NCBI GenBank assembly: GCA_016219075.1
Contig: JACRCJ010000243.1
Span: 1-10,069, forward strand
From: Deltaproteobacteria bacterium
GTDB taxonomy: Bacteria > Desulfobacterota > GWC2-55-46
Length of the DNA stretch: 10,069 nt
Direction: 5' to 3'
Shown here: piece by piece, positions 5,157 through 10,069 of the stretch
Layout: every line of letters begins with the position of its first letter
How positions within the stretch are numbered: position 1 is the first letter of the stretch
Made by a program: the position numbers and the translations under genes
Notes under the pieces: generated by a model
What the model saw: the letters and a program-made list of their open reading frames with translations, nothing else
Told to the model about the DNA's origin: nothing
Database searches by the model: none

Positions 5157-5861
5157 CTACGAATGCAGGACCGAAGGCGGGAGAGGCTCCGTAAACTTAA
5201 GCCCGGCGGTAACGAGCCGGTACTTGCCGGCGCCGCTGGCCCAGACCACGCGCGCCCTTCTCACCAGGTCCATCGACTCTATGTTAAGGTCCACTTCAGT
5301 CCCCGCATCGAGCGGGTCGCCGACATACTGCAGCCTTATGCCGCCCGCCGAGAGGTCCTTCGCCTTCGAGACTATCGGGGCGCTCCCCTCCCCTTTTGAA
5401 AAAAGATAACAGGCCGACGCGCTTACCACCCTCTCCTCGCCCCTTATCTTAAGCCCGTGGCGCGCCACCGCGTCCTCAAGAGGCACCGCCGTGATGGAGC
5501 CTACATGGTCCATAAGCTCCTGGAGCTTGAAGGGCTTTGAGATGCAGGCGCTCTTAAACTCGCTGATCACGCTTATGGCCTCCAGCTCGGCCTCCGGGTT
5601 TCCGGTTATAAAGAGGAACCTGTTTCTAAGGTAGGGATGCCTTCTTGTGGCCGCGAGGTACAGACCTATGCCGTCCAAGAGGGGCATGTTGATGTCCGTT
5701 ACCACGAGGTCAAAGGCGCTTCCGAGCAGCTTGTTGAACGCATCAAGGCCGTTTGAGGCGGTCTCGACCGAGTAGCCTGATTCCGTCAGGATGTCCGAGT
5801 ACATCCGTCTCAGGACACTGTCGTCATCCACGGCCAGTATCTTTTTTTGGCAGGCAGGCAT
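5157..5861 (-). CDS. Response regulator with REC and PilZ (c-di-GMP-binding) domains
   Basis: 234 aa. Residues about 6-122 form a receiver with acidic D12/D13 (AVDDD), phospho-acceptor D56 (VTDINMP), T86 (FITGN) and K109 (ISKPF). Residues about 138-230 form a PilZ domain: RGEER (R140, R144) is the RxxxR motif and DLSAGG (D169, S171, G174) the (D/N)xSxxG motif, so the c-di-GMP contacts are intact. The protein would combine a phosphorelay input with c-di-GMP binding, perhaps to control motility, adhesion or polysaccharide; no target gene is adjacent. The ATG at 5861 is preferred, with AAGGGGG 5 nt upstream; the GTG two codons earlier lies too close to that site. It has its own consensus promoter and terminator, so it is monocistronic. 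Domain assignment is secure. Confidence 0.92.
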   Translation of the reverse strand: MPACQKKILAVDDDSVLRRMYSDILTESGYSVETASNGLDAFNKLLGSAFDLVVTDINMPLLDGIGLYLAATRRHPYLRNRFLFITGNPEAELEAISVISEFKSACISKPFKLQELMDHVGSITAVPLEDAVARHGLKIRGEERVVSASACYLFSKGEGSAPIVSKAKDLSAGGIRLQYVGDPLDAGTEVDLNIESMDLVRRARVVWASGAGKYRLVTAGLKFTEPLPPSVLHS

Positions 5862-5888
5862 ACCCACCCCCTTTATGTCGTATAAAAA

Positions 5889-5916
5889 ATTATATCACCA
5901 ATGACGGCACTGTCAA
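5889..5916 (-). promoter_or_regulatory. Perfect sigma70 promoter of the REC-PilZ gene
   Basis: The minus strand has TTGACA (5916-5911), a 16-bp spacer and TATAAT (5894-5889), both consensus. The start would be near 5882, giving a leader of about 20 nt with the AAGGGGG ribosome site. Strong constitutive expression is expected unless a repressor acts. Confidence 0.82.
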
Positions 5917-6001
5917 TAGAAAGGGAAAGAAGAGGGGGAAACCCTAAAAAAAGCCTTTTAAAAGAGCCTTTTTTAACGCCTGAGCGAGGTCTGAATGGGT
6001 G

Positions 6002-6048
6002 TGCCACTCCGCAATCCCGTCGCTTTAGCGGCGGGTCAAGGAGTGGCA
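6002..6048. repeat. Two-step extragenic hairpin
   Basis: TGCCACTCC (6002-6010) pairs with GGAGTGGCA (6040-6048). After an internal loop, CCCGTCGC (6016-6023) pairs with GCGGCGGG (6028-6035) around TTTA with one G-T wobble. No T run follows on either strand. It resembles REP-like extragenic palindromes, and would be found in other copies in the genome if so. Confidence 0.7.
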
Positions 6049-6074
6049 AATATAAATGATTCTTCCTTACCATC

Positions 6075-6106
6075 AAAATTCTACGCCATTTATGGCGGGG
6101 AATTTT
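6075..6106. repeat. 32-bp extragenic palindrome
   Basis: AAAATTC-TA-CGCCAT-TT-ATGGCG-GG-GAATTTT is symmetric except for one 2-bp mismatch. It is the second palindrome in the spacer between the divergent REC-PilZ and M48 genes and ends 9 bp before the M48 promoter -35 box. It may be a dispersed repeat or an operator. Confidence 0.65.
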
Positions 6107-6115
6107 AATTAAGTG

Positions 6116-6145
6116 TTGAAAAGACCGATTTTTATCTGGTACTCT
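6116..6145 (+). promoter_or_regulatory. Candidate promoter of the M48 peptidase gene
   Basis: TTGAAA (6116-6121), an 18-bp spacer and TACTCT (6140-6145), preceded by TGG as an extended -10. The start would be near 6152, downstream of the ATG at 6151, which supports the GTG at 6223 as translation start. The -10 hexamer matches consensus only 3/6. Confidence 0.4.
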
Positions 6146-6222
6146 TGTGTATGGCCGAAACGCTTGAACCGCCCCGGACCCATGGCAAAAAGACGCTTCC
6201 CGCGGGCGCCAACGGAGTAACC

Positions 6223-7032
6223 GTGAAAAAGATACCCTTGAGACAAAGAGGCGCGACATACCTTTTCCTCGTCTTATTCCTCGCTCTTTCGGGTTGCGTT
6301 AAAGCCCCTTACACCGAGCGCGCCCAGTTCATTATCATCTCGGAACCGGAGGAGGCAGAGCTCGGCGTCACTACCTTCGGTGAGATAAAGAAGAAATCGT
6401 CCCTCGTCTCCTCGGCCCCGGACCTCGACATCATAAAGCGCGTAGGCGGCAGGATTGCCGACGCGGCCTATAAGCCGGAGTACCGGTGGGAGTTCATCCT
6501 CATAAATGACAAGGCCGTAAACGCCTTTGCCCTGCCCGGCGGCAAGGTGGCGTTCTACACCGGGATACTCCCAGTCACGAAGGACGAGGCAGGCGTGGCC
6601 GTAGTCATGGGGCACGAGGTAGCCCACGTCCTTGCCCGCCACGGGGCCGAGAGGCTCTCGCAGCGGGAGGTGATGGCGATCGGCCAGACAGCGCTGATGG
6701 CGGCCATAGCCGGCAAAAGCCCCGCGGCGCAGGACGCCCTTTTGGGCGCCTACGGCGTAGGCGCCCAGGTCGGCGTGATGCTCCCGTTCAGCAGGACTCA
6801 GGAGTCCGAGGCCGACAAGATCGGCCTCATCCTCATGGCAAAGGCCGGATACGACCCGAGGGCCGCCGTCCTTTTCTGGAAGAGGATGGACGAGCTCTTC
6901 GGAGGCAAGGCCCGGCCGGAGCTTCTCTCCACGCATCCGAACGACCAGAGGAGGATAAAGGAGATCGAGGACTTCCTCCCCGTGGCAATGGATATCTACA
7001 GGCAGAGCGCCTCAGGCAAGACGGAGCGGTAG
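6223..7032 (+). CDS. M48-family zinc metallopeptidase lipoprotein (LoiP/YcaL/BepA-like)
   Basis: 269 aa from the GTG at 6223, preceded by GGAG 5 nt upstream. This start yields a lipoprotein signal: MKKIPLRQR, a hydrophobic core (ATYLFLVLFLA) and the lipobox LSGC with lipidated C25. It therefore acts at the periplasmic face of a membrane, probably the outer one. The zinc site HEVAH (131-135) supplies H131, H135 and catalytic E132. QESEAD (193-198) supplies the third ligand, probably E194. STHPNDQRR (236-244) matches the THP segment whose histidine regulates the site in BepA. LPGGKVAFYTG (104-114) is another family signature. There is no TPR domain, so it resembles LoiP/YcaL rather than full BepA; a role in outer-membrane protein quality control is inferred. 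The frame opens upstream to ATG 6151 and TTG 6145, but these lack ribosome sites and would bury the signal peptide. Confidence 0.92.
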   Translation: MKKIPLRQRGATYLFLVLFLALSGCVKAPYTERAQFIIISEPEEAELGVTTFGEIKKKSSLVSSAPDLDIIKRVGGRIADAAYKPEYRWEFILINDKAVNAFALPGGKVAFYTGILPVTKDEAGVAVVMGHEVAHVLARHGAERLSQREVMAIGQTALMAAIAGKSPAAQDALLGAYGVGAQVGVMLPFSRTQESEADKIGLILMAKAGYDPRAAVLFWKRMDELFGGKARPELLSTHPNDQRRIKEIEDFLPVAMDIYRQSASGKTER

Positions 7033-7074
7033 CCGCACGGCCTAATCCGGTCCTTTCATCGCCGTCAGTGCGGC
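7032..7074 (+). terminator. Possible hairpin after the M48 stop, no T tract
   Basis: GCCGCAC (7032-7038) pairs with GTGCGGC (7068-7074), with further GGC/GCC pairing inside. It starts at the M48 stop codon. The absence of a T run makes intrinsic termination doubtful. A second long-range repeat (TTAATCC 7078-7084 / GGATTAA 7113-7119) follows. Confidence 0.3.
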
Positions 7075-7132
7075 ACATTAATCCAAAACTGCTATGTTGC
7101 CAAGATTACGGCGGATTAAACGCTTCGGAAAA

Positions 7133-7193
7133 TTGAACCACTACCGCCTGGAAGGCGGTAGGTTCAAAAGTTCTCGTCGGCTGAAAGCCCGAC
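7133..7193. repeat. Pair of extragenic hairpins
   Basis: TTGAACC plus CTACCGCC (7133-7148, with one bulged A) pairs with GGCGGTAG plus GTTCAA (7154-7167) around TGGAA. A second hairpin follows: GTCGGCT (7176-7182) with AGCCCGAC (7186-7193), one bulge. Neither has a T run. They directly abut the MITE-like element. GTCGGCTG recurs at 7237-7244 inside that element, which suggests a composite repeat block. Confidence 0.6.
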
Positions 7194-7197
7194 TGAA

Positions 7198-7288
7198 TTC
7201 CCCCCTTTCCTAAAGGGGGACAAAGGGGGATTATAAGTCGGCTGTTTTAAGATAATCTCCCCTAACCCCTCTTTGGTAAAGAGGGGAA
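7198..7288. mobile_element. MITE-like palindromic element, 91 bp, non-coding
   Basis: Two 37-bp terminal inverted repeats (7198-7234 and 7252-7288) match at 28 of 37 positions when one is reverse-complemented. Both begin TTCCCC and end GATTAT. Each repeat is itself a hairpin (CCCCCTTT-cc-TAAAGGGGG; CCCCTCTTT-gg-TAAAGAGGGG). Only 17 bp lie between them. C-run/G-run repeats of this kind, whose false translations read PPLSPFRKGG or LFTKEGLGEI, are scattered widely in many bacterial genomes; that is from memory. No clear target-site duplication was seen. The type is well supported; mobility is inferred. Confidence 0.6.
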
Positions 7289-7510
7289 CCCGAATATCCC
7301 TGCCTTCTACATTAGATGACGCAATTTTCCGGCTCTGCGTGGATAACCGGAAAGTTGATGACCCCATAGACGCACTGGAAGTTTTCGCCTTGAAGGCGAG
7401 GGATTTTAGAACCCATTGTGAGACATTAAAGTCTTTTTTCAGCGAATATTCCCCGCGCCCGGTGCCCCTGAGGCGCTTTGAAAAAAACCGCGCTTTTAAA
7501 AAGTAAGCTG
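7289..7510. other. Non-coding region with small hairpins upstream of the kinase operon
   Basis: No convincing gene is present. Visible structure: TTTCCGG (7326-7332) with CCGGAAA (7347-7353), TCGCCT-TGA-AGGCGA (7385-7399), and a 12/13 direct repeat GCGCTTTKAAAAA (7473-7485 and 7490-7502) with 17-bp periodicity, ending 8 bp before the kinase promoter -10 region. The last could bind a regulator; the first two look like further repeat debris. Confidence 0.45.
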
Positions 7511-7519
7511 TGGTATAAT
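7511..7519 (+). promoter_or_regulatory. Extended -10 promoter of the kinase/HTH operon
   Basis: TGGTATAAT is a perfect extended -10 (TGn plus consensus TATAAT). No -35 match is seen at 16-18 bp, as is common for extended -10 or activator-dependent promoters. The start would be near 7526, with a leader of about 64 nt before the kinase ATG. Confidence 0.55.
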
Positions 7520-7589
7520 TTTTTACCGTTAACAGCATCGGGCCTCAAAGTCTGCCGTATCTTCAGCCAATATCCCTCAGAGAAGCAAC

Positions 7590-9581
7590 ATGAAGGACGC
7601 GAAAAAGACAAAAAAAGAACTCCTTGAAGAACTTGCCGGGTTGAGGGCCGAATCGGATTCGATAAAATCGAGACTCGCCGCCGCAGAGGGGAAACTTCAA
7701 ACGGAAAGGCGGCGGTTCTGCGACTTCCTTGACTGCCTCCCCGTATTCGCCTATCTCCAGGCGCCCGACTACTCCATACGCTACGCCAACCGGTACTTCA
7801 AAAGACTCTACGGAGACCCGGGAAAAAGACCCTGCTACGAGGTGATCTGGAACAGGTCCGCTCCGTGCGACGAGTGCCCCACCTTCCGGGTGTTCGAGAC
7901 CGGGAAACCGGAGGTATGGGAGTCGCATCATCCGGCGGACGGACGCGCTTACAGGGCCTATGACTTCCCTTTCACCGACAGCGACGGGACCCAGCTGGTG
8001 CTCGAGATAAGCCTCGACCTTACGGAGAGCAGAAGGGCCGAGGAGTCTTTAAGGAATACCGAGTCGTTCTTCAGGACGATCCTTGAAGACCTGCCGGACA
8101 TGATCTGCAGGTGGCGGCCCGGCGGGGAGATCACCTTCGTGAACGAAAACTTCTGCCGCTACTTCGGCAAGTCCGCAGAGGTGCTTGTCGGCAATAACTT
8201 CCTTCCCTACATATGCGTGGACTCGGGGGGCTGCTCGAAAAAAGGAACCGGCGGGTTCAGCGTCGAAAGCCCCCTTGAGTACAGCGAGAAGAAGGCCGTG
8301 GGCCCGGGCGGCACTGTGCGGTGGCTGGAATGCGTCACAAGGGCCCTGTTCGGCGGCGACGGAGAGATAAAGGAGTTCCAGTCGATCGGGCACGACATAA
8401 CCGCCAGAAAAAACGCCGAGGAGGAGAACTCGAGGCTCCAGGCGCAGCTCATGCAGTCTCAGAAGATGGAGGCCGTGGGCACCCTGGCCGGCGGCATAGC
8501 CCATGACTTCAACAATATCATCACTGTCGTAAAGTCGCTCACCGAACTCGTGATAAGCAAGGTCGGGACCGACGACCCGCTTTACAGGTACTTAAGGCCC
8601 ATAAACGAGTCGTCCAAAAGGGCCATCAACCTCGTCCAGCAGCTCCTTCTTTTCAGCCGCAACAAGCCCATAGACATGGCCACCATCGACCTGAACGGAG
8701 CGGCCGCGGAACTGCTCGGCATGCTTGAGCACATCATAAGCGAGGACATCCTGATAGAGACGGACTTCATGTACGACCTCTGGAAGATAAAGGCGGACAA
8801 GGGCAGGGTCGAGCAGATAATAACCAACATGGCGGTCAACAGCAGCGAATCGATGCCGCACGGCGGGGCCGTGACTATACGCACGGAGAACGCGGCGCTC
8901 AACGAAGATCAGTGCAGGACGATCGAGGGCGCCTTCCCCGGCAAGTTCGTATGCCTTACGGTGGAGGATACCGGGACGGGGATCGACAGTTCGGTCCTCA
9001 AGCGCATCTACGAGCCGTTTTTCACCACCAAGTCAAAGAACTCGGGCATGGGGCTTGCGGTCGTCTACGGCATAGTGAAGGAACACCACGGGTGGATAAA
9101 TGTCTCCAGCGTGCCGGGGTCAGGCACCGTCTTCAAGGTCTATCTGCCCGCGATTGATGATGAAGAGTCCCGCGAGGCCGGGCGGCTTTTAAAAAGGCCC
9201 GTCAAGGGAGGCGGCAAGAGGGTCCTTCTCGTGGAGGATGAAAAATGGGTCCGCAAGTCCACCGCGATGGTTTTGGCCGAAAACGGCTACGAGGTCTTCG
9301 AGGCGGCTGACGCCGAGAAGGCCCTGAGCCTTTTCTACAGGGAGAAGGGGAGGTTCGACATAGTCATAAGCGATGTCGTGATGCCCGGAAGAAGCGGCCT
9401 GCAGCTGGTAAACCCTCTCATGGACATCAACCCGAAGGTGCCGATACTTCTGTGCAGCGGCCACCTCGACGACAAGTCCCAGCTCTCGCAGATTATAAAA
9501 AGGGGGCTTGCCTACATCCAGAAGCCCTACGAGATACCGGAGCTGCTTGGCGCGATAGAAGATACCATAAACCGCAACTGA
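7590..9581 (+). CDS. Soluble hybrid histidine kinase (PAS-PAS-HisKA-HATPase-REC)
   Basis: 663 aa with no membrane segment. Residues 1-42 are a charged coiled coil. PAS 1 (about 43-147) carries CYEVIWNRSAPCDECP with C82, C93 and C96, plus C44 and C49, a cysteine set that could bind metal or sense redox. PAS 2 spans about 155-275. HisKA has GGIAHDFNN with phospho-accepting H305. The ATPase domain shows N413/N417 (TNMAVNSSESMP), the G1 box VEDTGTGI (458-465), EPFFTTK (475-481) and GMGLAVVYGIV (486-496). The C-terminal receiver has E549/D550, phospho-acceptor D595 (VISDVVMPG), S623 and K645 (IQKPY). All residues for autophosphorylation and internal transfer are present. A final target needs an Hpt protein or another receiver, neither adjacent. 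Its ribosome site (AGAGAAG) is modest. It is followed after 30 nt by the CI-type HTH gene, so the two are probably co-transcribed. Confidence 0.93.
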   Translation: MKDAKKTKKELLEELAGLRAESDSIKSRLAAAEGKLQTERRRFCDFLDCLPVFAYLQAPDYSIRYANRYFKRLYGDPGKRPCYEVIWNRSAPCDECPTFRVFETGKPEVWESHHPADGRAYRAYDFPFTDSDGTQLVLEISLDLTESRRAEESLRNTESFFRTILEDLPDMICRWRPGGEITFVNENFCRYFGKSAEVLVGNNFLPYICVDSGGCSKKGTGGFSVESPLEYSEKKAVGPGGTVRWLECVTRALFGGDGEIKEFQSIGHDITARKNAEEENSRLQAQLMQSQKMEAVGTLAGGIAHDFNNIITVVKSLTELVISKVGTDDPLYRYLRPINESSKRAINLVQQLLLFSRNKPIDMATIDLNGAAAELLGMLEHIISEDILIETDFMYDLWKIKADKGRVEQIITNMAVNSSESMPHGGAVTIRTENAALNEDQCRTIEGAFPGKFVCLTVEDTGTGIDSSVLKRIYEPFFTTKSKNSGMGLAVVYGIVKEHHGWINVSSVPGSGTVFKVYLPAIDDEESREAGRLLKRPVKGGGKRVLLVEDEKWVRKSTAMVLAENGYEVFEAADAEKALSLFYREKGRFDIVISDVVMPGRSGLQLVNPLMDINPKVPILLCSGHLDDKSQLSQIIKRGLAYIQKPYEIPELLGAIEDTINRN

Positions 9582-9611
9582 TGATTAAGGCAAACAATAA
9601 GGAGTCTCAAT

Positions 9612-10067
9612 ATGGGAGTTAAGTACGCGGATGTGATCGAAAGGATGAGATGGGCCGGGAAGCTTAAAAACGACTCCGCGGTGGCGCGGGTCGTGGGCGT
9701 GACCCCACAGGCCCTCTCAAGCTGCAAAAAAAGGGGCGAGATGCCTTCGGACCTGGTGCTTAAGTTCTCCAACATCTTCTCCCTCTCGCTTGACTGGCTC
9801 TTGACCGGCGAAGGCGCTATGCATAAGTGGCCCAAAGAGACGGACGGGTTACATGGCGTAAGGGCCATGGAGGCCTCCACGGCAGGAGAGCCCGGCTTAC
9901 AAGGGGCAAAGGGCGTCTTCGGTTTTACGGTGATGAACACCGAGGAGATACAATATGTGAACAGGCTCCTCAACATATTACGCTCGGAGAAGAAGGAAGA
10001 CGCGGCTGCCATCAGAAGCGCCATCGACGTTTTTTTCAAGTCCACGGAAGAGTCCGCCTCGGCGTAA
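9612..10067 (+). CDS. CI-type phage-repressor-like HTH DNA-binding protein
   Basis: 151 aa, complete, ending two bases before the window edge. Residues about 5-68 match the bacteriophage CI repressor HTH domain: helix-turn-helix in DSAVARVVGVTPQALSSCKK (21-40), then GEMPSDLVLKFSNIF (42-56) and the diagnostic LDWLLTGEG (60-68). There is no S24 peptidase domain for RecA-stimulated cleavage. Residues 69-107 look flexible, and 108-143 (beginning TVMNTEEIQYVNRLLNIL) form helices that may dimerise the protein. AAGGAG lies 7 nt before the ATG. It follows the hybrid kinase by 30 nt. Such proteins in this setting are usually host regulators; nothing else phage-like is nearby. Its target and any link to the kinase signal are unknown. 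Confidence 0.88.
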   Translation: MGVKYADVIERMRWAGKLKNDSAVARVVGVTPQALSSCKKRGEMPSDLVLKFSNIFSLSLDWLLTGEGAMHKWPKETDGLHGVRAMEASTAGEPGLQGAKGVFGFTVMNTEEIQYVNRLLNILRSEKKEDAAAIRSAIDVFFKSTEESASA

Positions 10068-10069
10068 GA

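Noticed and set aside
5873..6259. 128-codon minus-strand frame across the palindromes and M48 promoter
   Set aside because: It reads through two inverted repeats and the REC-PilZ promoter and overlaps the M48 signal peptide region on the other strand; the product resembles no protein.
7273..7506. 77-codon plus-strand frame between the MITE and the kinase
   Set aside because: It starts inside the MITE end with TTG, has no ribosome site, no GC-rich third positions like the neighbours and no known motif.
7164..7538. 124-codon minus-strand frame over the MITE-like element
   Set aside because: Its PPLSPFRKGG and LFTKEGLGEI segments are translations of the repeat ends, a common false gene; it also overlaps the kinase promoter.
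1..10069. CRISPR array, tRNA, rRNA or integrase attachment site
   Set aside because: No regularly spaced repeats, cloverleaf pattern, rRNA segment or integrase gene was seen in either strand.

Overview
The window comes from a GC-rich bacterial chromosome that uses ATA (Ile) and AGG (Arg) codons heavily despite its GC content. It combines a hybrid PAS histidine kinase, REC and REC-PilZ regulators, a CI-type phage-repressor HTH protein, an M48 lipoprotein peptidase and many extragenic palindromes. This mix suggests a Desulfobacterota (former Deltaproteobacteria) or Nitrospirota-like organism. That placement is inference only; no marker gene is present.

Layout. Positions 1-421 form a sharply AT-rich island. 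It holds the start of a DNA methyltransferase gene (minus strand, cut by the window edge) with its own promoter and a palindrome in the promoter spacer. The island ends exactly at the stop codon of dinB (Pol IV, minus), whose product lacks the usual clamp-binding tail. Upstream of dinB, all on the minus strand, come a terminator or attenuator hairpin, a single-domain response regulator with a roughly 270-nt leader behind a consensus promoter, and an MFS transporter. A divergent region at 3645-3818 carries a consensus-like promoter and a 17/19 match to the Fur box. It drives a thioredoxin-fold protein without CxxC (plus), closed by a strong terminator, then a PsiE-family membrane protein (plus). 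These converge on a REC-PilZ regulator (minus) that has a perfect sigma70 promoter. A palindrome-rich spacer (5917-6115) precedes an M48 metallopeptidase lipoprotein (plus). A second non-coding block (7033-7589) holds hairpins and a 91-bp MITE-like element. The window ends with a two-gene operon (plus): a 663-aa hybrid histidine kinase and a CI-type HTH protein.

How the genes relate. Signal transduction dominates: a hybrid kinase, a lone receiver, and a receiver fused to a c-di-GMP-binding PilZ domain. The kinase is soluble, has a cysteine cluster in its first PAS domain, and is probably co-transcribed with a DNA-binding protein. The thioredoxin-like gene is the best candidate for iron control. 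I found no complete new defence or mobile system. The best leads are the methyltransferase island at the left edge, the Fur-box promoter, and the kinase/CI-HTH operon.
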